DNA of 64,000 bases from Niastella sp966211305 (GCA_966211305.1 CBIHPC010000004.1:1-64000), one strand, 5' to 3'; counted from the stretch's first letter, positions 16,687-25,679 are shown. Numbers and translations: made by a program. Notes: a model not told the origin generated them from the letters alone.

Positions 16687-18807
16687 ATGCAGAACACACC
16701 TGACGATTACACAAAACAGGTAGCAGAAGAACTGGCTGCCCTTATCGATTCCGGCAGCAGGGATGAAGAAAGAAAGCTGGCTTTACTGAAGCAGTTGAAA
16801 CAGGCACCCCTCAGAAAACAGCCGGCGCCTGTTCAGGAAGAAGACAGGATTGGAATATGGCAGCCTTATGTTAAGGAAGGCCAGGTTGTTTATAAACGGG
16901 AGGCATCCAGAAGCGGGGAATGGCATCTTTGGGCAGATGTGCATGAGATACCTGCAAAAGGAAAGAGGTCGAGAGTGCTGTTACTGGGAGAATCTGCCGC
17001 CAGGGGATTTTTATATGATCCCTGTTATAATGTGGCAAAAGAACTGCAGGCGGTAGCAGGAAAAATGGGCCTTCCGCACGACGTTGAGATAATTGACCTG
17101 GCGCGCACCAGTATGCTTATGGATGACCTGGCTGCTCTTGTAAGGTCATGTGCCGCCCTTGCACCGGATTGCGTTGTCATATTTGCCGGCAATAACTGGA
17201 TCTTTAATGCATTGCATGCAGAAAGTAACTACGAAGAACTGCTGCGGTTATATAAGGATCAATGGATGCATGGCTTAAAGCAGATGGTTGATGAACAAAT
17301 GAACCGGATGGTAATGGCCTTCCTTGAAAATGTGAAAACCTTCCTGTTAAAAAAGAATATCCCGGTTGTGTTTGTCATTCCCGCTTTCAATCTTGGTGAT
17401 TGGAGATCCACAGAAATGGAGCAGTTAGTGCCCTGTGCGCCGGACGGACGAACGGCGGGATGGCTAAAGGAAAAGGAAAGAGCGGAAGCGGCATTGGTTT
17501 CCAATAACCAGCAGGTGCTTGAAGCAGCTGCAAAAATGATGATCGCATTGGATCCATCCAATCCGCGAGGGTATGAATTGCTGGCCGCTTTTTATACCAA
17601 TTGCCGCAAATGGGAGCTGGCGAAAAAATATTTATCGATGGCCAGGGACACTATTGTTTACAAGCGTTGCGCCAATAGCATGCCGCGCTGTATTGAGGTA
17701 ATAAGAGATACCTTACTTGCTGCCGCTCCTGCATCAGGCATCTTGGTGGTCGATCTGCAGCATGTTTTCGATAATGAATATCCTGATAGTATTCCCGGCA
17801 GGGAGCTTTTCTTGGATAATTGCCATTTAACGGTAAAAGGCATTAAGCTGGCGATGAAACACACAGCGGCTGTATTGCACCAAACGCTTACCGGCTTACC
17901 ATTACAACCCGCCGGGGTGCCTGAAAGCGGTCTATACCCCGATAACCAGGTGAGCGCCATCGCCCATTTCAGCGCAGCCATTTATAATAAACACTATGGA
18001 CAGTCGCCTGCAATAATCCGGTATCATTGCAATAAAGCTGTAGCATTGTCACCGGTGGTGCAGCAGCCGATGATGCAGTATATCGACTTTTCTACCAGGT
18101 ATGCCTCAAGTTTGTTTTGCCAGGCATTTGAAGAGATCATTGCCGAAGGCTATATGCGCCAGTATGAGGGCGGATTCGCACTTTGCCATCCCAGGAAAGG
18201 CAAACTGCTCGATGATGTGTTAGCCGATGCCATTGTTGTGGCGTTGGACGCAAAAGGAGTACACCTGGCGGAATCGCACAGCCGGCTGCGCATCAGTGAG
18301 CATGCAGTGGATATTCGAAAACGTAATTTGCTTGAATCCTGTTACTCCAGGTCATCCTATCAAACCTTTTTTATTGACTCCGATGCAATTTGCCATCAGG
18401 AACGATTGCCGGAAAGCATATTCCGGTTTGTAGTGACGGGCAATAAACCGGTGTTCCTGGATATGATATTGCGGGTTCCGGCCATTACAGCACCGGGAGC
18501 AAAAGTAGTTATCTCTGTAAATGATATTCCCACGCCATTGGCGGTACATGAGGCATCTGACCGCTGGACACACTTTTCATTTCAAATCGACGCACACCTG
18601 CTTAACAAAGGCATTAACAAGTTGGCGGTCACCTGGCCCGGTATTGTTGCCGCAGGTATGGCACAGGCTGCCAGTGCCGCTACTGAGGCCGCCTTTCTTA
18701 AGGCGTTATACCCTGTTACGGGTGAAATATGGAGATTGTCTGTTGGCGTTACCTCCTGCAGATCGTGCGTTACCGGCAAACGCCATTGCCTGTGCGAAAC
18801 AAGATGA
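16687..18807 (+). CDS. SGNH/GDSL-type hydrolase with internal TPR-like insert and beta-sandwich tail
   Basis: I start at ATG 16687, since the upstream ATG at 16648 lies inside the carbamoyltransferase gene. The 706-residue protein has the SGNH set: Ser103 in GESAARG, Asn169/Asn170 in FAGNNW, and Asp377 with His380 in DNCHLT. Between the second and third blocks is a long helical insert (about 270-340) with a TPR-like alternation (YELLAAFYTNCRKWELAKKYL). After about residue 530 comes a domain that looks like a beta sandwich. There is no signal peptide. SGNH enzymes hydrolyse or transfer acyl groups. In this operon it could remove or add an acyl group on the carbamoylated glycopeptide. The exact reaction is not predictable. 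Confidence 0.8.
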   Translation: MQNTPDDYTKQVAEELAALIDSGSRDEERKLALLKQLKQAPLRKQPAPVQEEDRIGIWQPYVKEGQVVYKREASRSGEWHLWADVHEIPAKGKRSRVLLLGESAARGFLYDPCYNVAKELQAVAGKMGLPHDVEIIDLARTSMLMDDLAALVRSCAALAPDCVVIFAGNNWIFNALHAESNYEELLRLYKDQWMHGLKQMVDEQMNRMVMAFLENVKTFLLKKNIPVVFVIPAFNLGDWRSTEMEQLVPCAPDGRTAGWLKEKERAEAALVSNNQQVLEAAAKMMIALDPSNPRGYELLAAFYTNCRKWELAKKYLSMARDTIVYKRCANSMPRCIEVIRDTLLAAAPASGILVVDLQHVFDNEYPDSIPGRELFLDNCHLTVKGIKLAMKHTAAVLHQTLTGLPLQPAGVPESGLYPDNQVSAIAHFSAAIYNKHYGQSPAIIRYHCNKAVALSPVVQQPMMQYIDFSTRYASSLFCQAFEEIIAEGYMRQYEGGFALCHPRKGKLLDDVLADAIVVALDAKGVHLAESHSRLRISEHAVDIRKRNLLESCYSRSSYQTFFIDSDAICHQERLPESIFRFVVTGNKPVFLDMILRVPAITAPGAKVVISVNDIPTPLAVHEASDRWTHFSFQIDAHLLNKGINKLAVTWPGIVAAGMAQAASAATEAAFLKALYPVTGEIWRLSVGVTSCRSCVTGKRHCLCETR

Positions 18808-18946
18808 GGACAAACGCAGTTTTCGTAAAAACCGCAATATTAATTGTCGTTCCTACGCAATAACTTAAAAACTATCGTAATTAATTTGCTGCATACAGGG
18901 CAATTTGCCGGCCCCTGCCTTTGTTTAATCATTAAGCCTTATCACC

Positions 18947-19483
18947 ATGAGCAAATTTCATTCTGGATGGTACCTTGTTTATACAAGACCAAAGCATGAA
19001 AAAAAAGTTCACAAATATCTTACCGACGAAAATGTTACTTCATATTTACCAACACGAAAGGTGCTCAGAACCTGGGGCGACAGAAGAAAATTTGTAGATG
19101 AGCCTTTTTTCCCTTCCTATGTTTTTATTTATGTAAAGGATATGCATGATTACTATTGCGGCATAGATGCAGCCGGCGCCTTATACTATGTTAAAACGGG
19201 TAAAGAAATAGCCAGGGTGAGTGATGCGATAATTGACAATATTAAACTCGCCACCACCCATACCAGCGATATTGAAGTCAATGATCTTTACTTCAAGCCG
19301 GGGCATCGGGTAGTTATCAGCAAAGGAGCGCTAACGGGATTAACGTGTGAAGTAGTCAGATGTAATAATAACAGGAAATTACTGATCAGGGTTGAATTGC
19401 TTCAGCGAAACATCCTGCTATCCATGCCTGAAGAATGTTTGCTTCCGGAGAAACAAATTATGGCAAAAGCAGTTGCCTTATAA
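18947..19483 (+). CDS. UpxY/NusG-family transcription antiterminator
   Basis: This 178-residue protein has a NusG N-terminal domain (GWYLVYTRPKHEKKVHKYL, then FFPSYVFIYV) and a C-terminal KOW domain (KPGHRVVISKGALTGL). It is a specialised NusG paralogue of the UpxY type known from Bacteroides capsule loci, where such proteins prevent early termination of long polysaccharide operons. Here it sits at the downstream end of a peptide tailoring operon after a 139-base gap. It may allow full-length transcription of the long NRPS transcript. It could also belong to an unrelated surface-glycan function together with the DUF4254 gene behind it. Confidence 0.9.
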   Translation: MSKFHSGWYLVYTRPKHEKKVHKYLTDENVTSYLPTRKVLRTWGDRRKFVDEPFFPSYVFIYVKDMHDYYCGIDAAGALYYVKTGKEIARVSDAIIDNIKLATTHTSDIEVNDLYFKPGHRVVISKGALTGLTCEVVRCNNNRKLLIRVELLQRNILLSMPEECLLPEKQIMAKAVAL

Positions 19484-19552
19484 GCCTGCTGACCACATTA
19501 AAGGAGAAGACAACCTAATTAATTGCATATGTGTATTTTCACAGATCTCGCC

Positions 19553-20158
19553 ATGTTCAGTGAAAAGGTTAACCTTATATATGAAAAGGCTATTATCGAT
19601 TACCATATTCAGAACTCGATCAATAGTTCAATGCTGAACCCTTTTGCAAATGGCGAAATTGAAAACCTGTTTTATTCAAAATGCTGGACGGATACAGTTC
19701 AATGGCATGTGGAAGATGAAATCCGTGACCCTGACATCGAACCTGAACATGCTTTAAAGCTGAAGCGGAGAATTGACCGCCTGAACCAGGAGCGTACCGA
19801 CAAAGTGGAATTAATAGATCATTGCCTTTTCCTGAGATACAGCTATGTTACTGTTGCGGCATCGGTACCAATGAATACAGAAAGTCCGGCCTGGGCATTG
19901 GACCGGTTATCCATTTTGGCATTAAAGATCTATCACATGAAGGCCGAAACAGAACGCGCGGATGCCATTCCCGAACATATTGCAACCTGTTGCCAAAAAC
20001 TATCGGTATTGTATGAACAACAAAAAGATCTGTTACGCAGTATTAACGAATTGCTTCATGACATCTCAGGCGGCCGTAAACATATGAAAGTGTATAAGCA
20101 AATGAAAATGTATAACGATCCCGCACTTAATCCCGTGTTATATAACGCCGCCAGGTGA
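19553..20158 (+). CDS. DUF4254 domain-containing protein
   Basis: The body reads as a DUF4254 protein: a conserved KCWTDTVQWHVEDEIRDP block near residues 35-52, then LKLKRRIDRLNQERTDKVE, in an all-helical fold. Family members begin close to MFSEKV, so I choose the ATG at 19553 over the one at 19523. The function is unknown; homologues lie near LPS or glycan glycosyltransferases in Bacteroidota. The gene ends 3 bases before the convergent phosphopantetheinyl transferase gene, leaving no room for a separate terminator. Confidence 0.8.
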   Translation: MFSEKVNLIYEKAIIDYHIQNSINSSMLNPFANGEIENLFYSKCWTDTVQWHVEDEIRDPDIEPEHALKLKRRIDRLNQERTDKVELIDHCLFLRYSYVTVAASVPMNTESPAWALDRLSILALKIYHMKAETERADAIPEHIATCCQKLSVLYEQQKDLLRSINELLHDISGGRKHMKVYKQMKMYNDPALNPVLYNAAR

Positions 20159-20161
20159 TCA

Positions 20162-20830
20162 CTACTTTGTGGCTTCGTTGCAGAGCAGATCGTTAACTGT
20201 AACTTCATGTATGCTCAGCTCTCTTATTGCAAATTCAGCTGCAATACAGCAGGCGTAACCCGGAAAATCGGATACCGGTCGCAGATGCCAGCGGTGGCCG
20301 TTGAGCGGAATAATATGTTCCGGTGTAATAATTATATCTGGCAAGTGTACAGTAAGTCCTCTGCCATCGGCCTTGATAAGGCTTTCCTTCGCCGTCCAGA
20401 ATTGATAAAAAGTGTTTAGAGGAGAAGCCGAGCTCCTGACAGCGCTCCATTCTTCAGGAGCGAATACACCGCAGAGATCGTTAATGTTCACATCGGTTAT
20501 TGCTTCCAGGTCAACACCAACCCGGCCATAGCGGGCAATGGCGCAGATGACGCGATGACCCGAATGTGAAATATTGAAATCAGGTGCCCCGGGCAGGAAA
20601 GGTCTCCCATACTCCGTGTACTGCAGTTGTTGCAGATCCAGGTCGTATCCATAGTCCTTAAATGCTTTAGTAAGCAGGAGTTTGCCAAATAAAAATGCAT
20701 AAGCGTCCTGCCAAAGCCTGAACCGCCCGGCCTTTTCCGCCATTTGCATTGGAAGCCGCGATAACAATTGCCTGAAATGCGCAGTTGAAAGCGTTTGCCT
20801 GTACCCGGTTGAATAGATCCTGATATGCAT
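20162..20830 (-). CDS. Sfp-type 4'-phosphopantetheinyl transferase
   Basis: This 222-residue protein has the two conserved pieces of the family. One is VGVDLEAITD, containing the magnesium-binding Asp and Glu. The other is FYQFWTAKESLIKADGRGL, with the WxxKES..K motif. It moves the phosphopantetheine arm of coenzyme A to the serine of carrier domains and would activate the NRPS at the left of the window. It is on the opposite strand to the biosynthetic operon and 10 bases downstream of the response regulator gene, so those two form one operon. This strengthens the assignment of the left third of the window as one secondary-metabolite locus. Confidence 0.93.
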   Translation of the reverse strand: MHIRIYSTGYRQTLSTAHFRQLLSRLPMQMAEKAGRFRLWQDAYAFLFGKLLLTKAFKDYGYDLDLQQLQYTEYGRPFLPGAPDFNISHSGHRVICAIARYGRVGVDLEAITDVNINDLCGVFAPEEWSAVRSSASPLNTFYQFWTAKESLIKADGRGLTVHLPDIIITPEHIIPLNGHRWHLRPVSDFPGYACCIAAEFAIRELSIHEVTVNDLLCNEATK

Positions 20831-20840
20831 CTTCTGCCAG

Positions 20841-21554
20841 TTACCGAAGGTTTACTGCTTTCCGGCTTTCAAGGTTATAGTTACGTGGAAAACCGCAATT
20901 ATGTCCAATTACTTTAGTACTCATAGCGTACTTTAATAAGCCCACCGTAGTTTTAACGCCCAGTTTTTCTTTCAGGTCCTGCCTTATTTTCTCAACAGAC
21001 CGCACGCTGAGGAATAAATGGTCTGCTATTTCTTTGTTACTTTTTTCATCCCACAAAAGTTTAAGTATCTGTTTTTCCCTTTCGCTTAATGGAGTATGGG
21101 CCGCAGGTATATTCATTTCCATATCATTCTGTTTACTCCAGTACATAACCTCGGTAAACATTTTATTACGGTAAATGCGTTGTTCCGAAAGTGTTATAAT
21201 GGCATGGATCAGTTCCTCCGGTTCATCGGCTTTAGAAAAATATCCATATACTCCCAGGTCCATCAGATCACTCAACAATTCCATGTCGGTGCGCATGGAC
21301 AATATCAGAATTTTTATCTCAGGATGTTCATGGCGGATCGTTTTTACAGCCTCGGCTCCGTTAAGCTTTGGCATATATTCATCCATTAGTAACACCTGCA
21401 CGCAGTTGTTTTTTAGCTTATATAAAAGATCCTGTATATCCGGAGATTGAACAACAACGTTGATGTTCTTTTGTCCGGTTATGTAATCTCTTAATGTTTT
21501 TCTGAATAATGTGTGGTCGTCTGCAATCGCTACGTTGATGGAATTAAATAGCAT
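20841..21554 (-). CDS. NarL/FixJ-family response regulator with LuxR HTH
   Basis: I start at the ATG at 21554, which gives the normal receiver opening (MLFNSINVAIADDHTLFRKT). The receiver has Asp12/Asp13 and the phospho-acceptor Asp58 in LLMDEYMP. The C-terminal LuxR-type HTH contains LSEREKQILKLLWDEKSNKEIADHL. The protein has 237 residues, a little over the family norm because of a C-terminal tail. No histidine kinase is adjacent. It is transcribed with the phosphopantetheinyl transferase and may switch the biosynthetic locus. Confidence 0.88.
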   Translation of the reverse strand: MLFNSINVAIADDHTLFRKTLRDYITGQKNINVVVQSPDIQDLLYKLKNNCVQVLLMDEYMPKLNGAEAVKTIRHEHPEIKILILSMRTDMELLSDLMDLGVYGYFSKADEPEELIHAIITLSEQRIYRNKMFTEVMYWSKQNDMEMNIPAAHTPLSEREKQILKLLWDEKSNKEIADHLFLSVRSVEKIRQDLKEKLGVKTTVGLLKYAMSTKVIGHNCGFPRNYNLESRKAVNLR

Positions 21555-21584
21555 AAGGCAAGGTTTATAGTTTATCGTATACAT

Positions 21585-22025
21585 TTCCGGTTGGTACTGT
21601 TAAGACAATTGCTTTTACTTAAGAGGGGAGGTCAGCCATGACCAAAACCTCAAAGTACATCACCATCTATCATCCTCAAATGATAAATGATCTTAGCCCA
21701 ATTGCTATTCCAGTAAATAAGGGATCTTTTAAAACTGGTCGCCTTTGCCTATTATAGAAAACAGTGCGTGGAGTTGCTGGTCCTAATATAGGATATTGTT
21801 ATTTGATAGTTGTGATTAACATATAAATAAAGAGTTAAATAATCAAAATTCACCATTTTCCATGATTTCCGCTGCTTCTTATTATTAAGCCGCCACATAA
21901 TAACTCTGAAAATATACGACTACTAATATACTAAGATTAATTTCAATCCCTTTTTAATTTTTATAAAAACTGGTAACGTGCCATACCGGCAATATGCGTG
22001 TTGATTGAACCACTGCAGGCCTCTC
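21585..22025. other. Spacer without a recognisable gene
   Basis: About 440 AT-rich bases lie upstream of the response regulator. I see no open frame with protein-like content, no TGAY-N4-RTCA box and no clear hairpin. It probably holds the promoter of the response regulator. Confidence 0.5.
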
Positions 22026-22265
22026 TTACACATGGAGCGGGCCATTTACCCGCCACATTGGTGGTGAGTGGGGATCATTATTTAACCGATAGCGCAGGTA
22101 TTCGTCTTTCATTTTTACCCGCCAGATCCTGGCCACTGAAATGAAAAATCGCTGAATGGGAGTAAAACCGCCGATCTTAGTGGTATCCTGTCCCTGTTTG
22201 GTCATTTTAAAAGCGTCAAGCGCCACGGCAACGCCGCTTATATCCGCTGTATTTTCTCCTGACAT
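22026..22265 (-). pseudogene. Remnant of an M13 (neprilysin/PepO-like) metallopeptidase, C-terminal part
   Basis: The 79 codons read GENTADISGVAVALDAF, then FTPIQRFFISVARIW and NNDPHSPPMWRVNGPL. This is the GENxAD segment after the zinc glutamate and the conserved C-terminal end of M13 peptidases. A full enzyme has about 670 residues. The catalytic HExxH part is absent upstream, and the usual C-terminal segment after NGPL is lost to a frameshift or stop. It is a degraded fragment at the border between the biosynthetic locus and the stress island. Confidence 0.8.
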
Positions 22266-22522
22266 TAACTATTTTGTTTCAATGAAATAAAAATATTTAA
22301 ATTTGTAAGAAGCTGATCCACCATTACTGTGATCGTGATTGGCGAAGCCATACAACCAGTTGATTCAATTGTCCTTTAATTGATCCGGCAACTTCTGATT
22401 CCTTATTCTTTTCCCAATTCAGGTCTGATTTCCCATTTAGAACAACCTCTGTCATAAAAAGAACGCTTTTCCGGTTTGCCATACGGCCTCATCTTAAAAC
22501 ATAAAGTTTAAAACAATAGATT

Positions 22523-23773
22523 ATGTGCAAAATGATCAGATATATGCTGATGCTTGCTGTCTTTCCGGCGGCTGTTATCGCACAGTCAGATAAAATCACC
22601 TACGCCATCACCTCTGCCAGTAAGGGAAGCAACGACTGGGTTGCCTTACGCACCCTGAATATGAAGACGGGTAAATTAAGCCAGATGCTGTTAAATATGA
22701 ACGACAGAGGGCTGCTTCACTACGATATTGCTGCTAACAGGTTTACAGACAAGATAGCCTCGCCTGTTTTGCCCATTGCTTTTGTAGTTAATCATCCTGC
22801 TGCACCCAAAGGTAACTCCGGAATTGCAGCCATGGCCTTCGACCAGAAGACGAACCGGCTGTTCTATGTGTCCATGAGCGATGACATGCTGCGGTATATC
22901 GACCTTTCCACCAGGAAAGTATATGCCGAACCAGGGCTGTCTTTCAGCAAGGCAGGCAATTATACCTTTAAGATCAACGATCCTGTTAACAGGCTGGTAA
23001 TAACGCCTGATGGATATGGATATACTATTACGACAGAAAATCGACTGATCCGCTTTACCACCAATAACAAGCCTTCACTTACTGACATGGGCGAATTGAA
23101 AGATGATCCCCGGAACAGGGAAATGTCGATTTACAACACCTGTAGCAACCTTGGCGGCGATATGGTTGCCGACGATGCAGGAAACCTTTACCTCGTTACT
23201 GCCGGCAACCGCGTTTACAAGATCGAAATCAAAACCAGGCTGGCAACCTACCTTGCAACCATTACAGGTTTACCGGCTGCATTTACAACCAATGGAGCTG
23301 CAATAAACGAAGATGGAAAACTGCTGGTCAGCAGTTCGATATACACAGAAGCATCCTTTATTGTTGACCATACAACCTGGCAGGCATCACCTTCACCCGC
23401 CATACAGGACTTGTATGGCATCGCCGATCTGGCAAGCAGTAATGTGCTCGCCACAAAAAAAACCGCCCCATCTGCCATGTTATTTGGTAAGTCACTTTTA
23501 GAAACCGGCAATATCAGGGTATACCCCAATCCGGTGTTGTTCGATGAAGTAAATATTCAATTCAATGACCTGCCCTCCGGAAAATATATAATCGAACTGG
23601 CAGATCCATTGGGACGGAAAGTAGTTAAACAGAAAATAATGCTGACAACACAAAGCCAAACCGTGCTACTACAGATCCCCACCATTACGGCACAGGCTTT
23701 TTACTATATCCGCATTTTGAATGAAAAGAATGCCCTTGTAAGCACGCACAAGTTGGCGGTTGAAAGGTGGTAG
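22523..23773 (+). CDS. Secreted beta-propeller-like protein with T9SS type A sorting domain
   Basis: The 416-residue protein starts with a signal peptide (residues 1-20, ending VIAQ). The middle part (about 25-325) is beta-rich with repeated short motifs such as KTNRLFYVSMSD and DDAGNLYLVTAG, resembling a propeller of the YncE/SMP type. The last 80 residues begin NIRVYPNPVL and contain SGKYIIELADPLGRKV, the usual type A sorting domain of the Bacteroidota type IX secretion system. It should be exported across both membranes and held at or released from the surface. The function of the propeller is unknown. A hairpin terminator follows. Confidence 0.85.
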   Translation: MCKMIRYMLMLAVFPAAVIAQSDKITYAITSASKGSNDWVALRTLNMKTGKLSQMLLNMNDRGLLHYDIAANRFTDKIASPVLPIAFVVNHPAAPKGNSGIAAMAFDQKTNRLFYVSMSDDMLRYIDLSTRKVYAEPGLSFSKAGNYTFKINDPVNRLVITPDGYGYTITTENRLIRFTTNNKPSLTDMGELKDDPRNREMSIYNTCSNLGGDMVADDAGNLYLVTAGNRVYKIEIKTRLATYLATITGLPAAFTTNGAAINEDGKLLVSSSIYTEASFIVDHTTWQASPSPAIQDLYGIADLASSNVLATKKTAPSAMLFGKSLLETGNIRVYPNPVLFDEVNIQFNDLPSGKYIIELADPLGRKVVKQKIMLTTQSQTVLLQIPTITAQAFYYIRILNEKNALVSTHKLAVERW

Positions 23774-23798
23774 TTTTTTAAGCTTTTTGAATTGGAAC

Positions 23799-23835
23799 AA
23801 AATCCCAGTTGTTAAAAACAGCGGGGATTTTTTTT
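23799..23835 (+). terminator. Rho-independent terminator after the T9SS protein
   Basis: AAAATCCC (23799-23806) pairs with GGGATTTT (23824-23831) and runs into a tract of eight T. The loop can fold further (GTTGTT with AACAGC). Confidence 0.7.
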
Positions 23836-23850
23836 GCTTCATTAAAATTC

Positions 23851-23973
23851 ATGAATGTAGAATGTAATAATGATCCCGGGTTTGGAATAGGTGCTGATGT
23901 TGTGCGTGCACTTAAAAAATCCGGAAAATGGGTTTCCAGTAAGGGATGTACAGTGCGGCCCTGCAAGCAGTGA
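23851..23973 (+). pseudogene. Probable TonB C-terminal domain remnant
   Basis: A 40-codon stretch reads NNDPGFGIGADVVRALKK, then SGKWVSSKG and TVRP before a stop. The spacing of a Gly-rich start, ALKKSGKW and a following VR matches the C-terminal beta-alpha-beta of TonB proteins in Bacteroidota (typically a GKW followed by NGxPV). The final strand is lost. There is no membrane anchor upstream. It is a fragment; the assignment rests on a short match. Confidence 0.4.
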
Positions 23974-24056
23974 TTTGCGTACAGTCAAATTGCCTGGCCA
24001 TACAACATGCTATCGGTGATTTACAATGCCATCATGAACTAATAATATAGGAACAT

Positions 24057-24068
24057 TGACCATAATCA
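24057..24068. promoter_or_regulatory. TGAY-N4-RTCA box (TGACCATAATCA)
   Basis: The palindrome lies 92 bases before the chosen start of the first universal stress gene. It is a member of the 17-site set described in the findings. Confidence 0.6.
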
Positions 24069-24160
24069 TTACCAGCATTGCCCGCCGTCATGGGGTGAGG
24101 ATATAGATTAGACCTAACTTCATTATGGTAAATTTCGATATCACTTCAATTGTTCCTTAT

Positions 24161-24985
24161 ATGAAAAAGGTACTTCTTGCTTTCGACGGCGCTCATTTCA
24201 GTGATGGGGCATTTGAATTCGCCCGCAGGTTAAACGAGTTATCTCCCATTTTGCTTACCGGTGTATTTTTACCTCAGATAGATTATTCAGGTTTATGGAG
24301 TTACTCCGTTGGCGTAAGCGGACATACTATTATTCCAACAATGGAAGACGAAGATGTGACAACGGTAGAACAGAATGTTGACAGGTTTGTTAGTTTGTGC
24401 AAGTCGAACAATATTGATTGCCGGGTTCATAAAGACTATAGTGAATTTGCATTACCTGGTTTGAAAAAGGAAACCAGGTTTGCTGATTTGCTGATCCTGG
24501 GAAGTGAGTCATTTTATACAAATGCAGGGATTGGCAACTCCGACAGCTATCTAAAAGACGCTTTGCATAATGCGGAATGTCCGGTATTGGCAGTGCCGGA
24601 ACGATTTGAATTTCCAGAAACAAATATTCTCACATATGACGGTAGCGAATCGTCGGTATATGCAATCAGGCAGTTCGCATATCTGTTCCCTGAACTAACT
24701 GATAATAATACGGTATTGGTTTTCGTTCAGTCTGGTTCTGAGATCAGTTTCCCGGATGAAAGGAACATCGAAGAGTTATGCGCCCGCCATTTTTCAAATC
24801 TCACCCTTCTTAAACTTGATCTGAATCCAAAAAAATATTTTGGTTTATGGATAAATGAAAAAAAAGGCGTCATCCTTGTTAGTGGGGCATTCAGCAGGTC
24901 GTCACTTTCCATGGCTTTTAGTAAAAGTTTTACCGCAGACGTAATACGTGAACATAAATTGCCGGTATTCATCACTCATCATTGA
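24161..24985 (+). CDS. Universal stress protein, two UspA domains (first of three)
   Basis: I start at the ATG at 24161 because the sequence MKKVLLAFDGAHFSDGA is the canonical Usp opening; the ATG at 24125 adds 12 atypical residues. The 274 residues form two Usp folds, about 1-145 and 150-274. The first has FADLLILGSES followed by AECPVLAVP, a partial nucleotide-binding signature. The second is more divergent. Such proteins are induced by starvation, hypoxia or envelope stress and bind nucleotides. A TGAY-N4-RTCA box lies upstream. Similar two-domain proteins follow at 25844 and 26677, so the gene has been duplicated locally. Confidence 0.88.
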   Translation: MKKVLLAFDGAHFSDGAFEFARRLNELSPILLTGVFLPQIDYSGLWSYSVGVSGHTIIPTMEDEDVTTVEQNVDRFVSLCKSNNIDCRVHKDYSEFALPGLKKETRFADLLILGSESFYTNAGIGNSDSYLKDALHNAECPVLAVPERFEFPETNILTYDGSESSVYAIRQFAYLFPELTDNNTVLVFVQSGSEISFPDERNIEELCARHFSNLTLLKLDLNPKKYFGLWINEKKGVILVSGAFSRSSLSMAFSKSFTADVIREHKLPVFITHH

Positions 24986-25148
24986 ATTACATTAAATGAT
25001 TACCACTTGGCAAATTCGGCTAACAACGATCTGTTGAAAATCAATAGCAATTTTCCCGGGAGCAGGCATCAGGCTGACGCCGCCAAATGGCGTATCGGTA
25101 TGCATTCTGAATTCAGTGATTAAGCAGATCTGAATCCATTAAAAGACT

Positions 25149-25160
25149 TGATGGCTGTCA
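25149..25160. promoter_or_regulatory. TGAY-N4-RTCA box (TGATGGCTGTCA)
   Basis: It lies 96 bases before the chosen start of the hypothetical gene at 25257 (69 before the alternative start at 25230). Confidence 0.6.
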
Positions 25161-25256
25161 CCACCACAACTGCCCGCGGTCATACATCCTGCATTTTAAT
25201 AATATTAACTTGTCTGTTGATACTTTTAAGTGAGTAGTAATTCTAAAAATTATTTT

Positions 25257-25679
25257 ATGCAATTGCTGATTAACGAAGACAGGCTGGTTAAAGATGTGCA
25301 ACGGGATTTTAATCAGGCATATCCTTTTTTGAAAATTGAGTTTTTAAAAAAGATTGATACAAAAAATGGCCAGGGTAATAAGCAAGTAAATATAGAGCAT
25401 AACCAAAAACTAAGTGATGCCTGTTCAATAAAAACAGCAGAAGGCAGTCTTATTGTTGAAGACGCAATGTCGGTAGCAGAACTTGAAAAGGCTTTTGTTG
25501 AGAAATTTGGTTTACTGGCCCAGGTTTTCAGAAAGTCAGGCAATATCTGGCTGGAGTCTACCATTACTGATGGCTGGACGCTACAGCAACAAAATGATTT
25601 AGGAAGAGAGATCACTACCGGTAAGAAACCCGATGACAAAGATGAGAACGATTATGAATTGCATCGAAATGAAGATTAA
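25257..25679 (+). CDS. Conserved hypothetical protein of the stress island
   Basis: I do not recognise a named family. From the ATG at 25257 the protein has 140 residues and opens MQLLINEDRLVKDVQRDF. An alternative start at 25230 would add nine residues. The N-terminal half looks alpha/beta with FNQAYPFLKIEFLKK. The middle is SVAELEKAFVEKFGL, and the best conserved-looking part is the C-terminal NIWLESTITDGWTLQQQND. The last 25 residues are acidic and disordered. There is no signal peptide or membrane segment. Its own promoter carries a TGAY-N4-RTCA box and it lies between two universal stress genes, so a cytoplasmic stress role is likely. Confidence 0.7.
   Translation: MQLLINEDRLVKDVQRDFNQAYPFLKIEFLKKIDTKNGQGNKQVNIEHNQKLSDACSIKTAEGSLIVEDAMSVAELEKAFVEKFGLLAQVFRKSGNIWLESTITDGWTLQQQNDLGREITTGKKPDDKDENDYELHRNED

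Noticed and set aside
24986..25148. Short minus-strand peptide-like frame (MHTDTPFGGVSLMPAPG)
   Set aside because: It is too short, with no family match and no start context; not supported as a gene or remnant.
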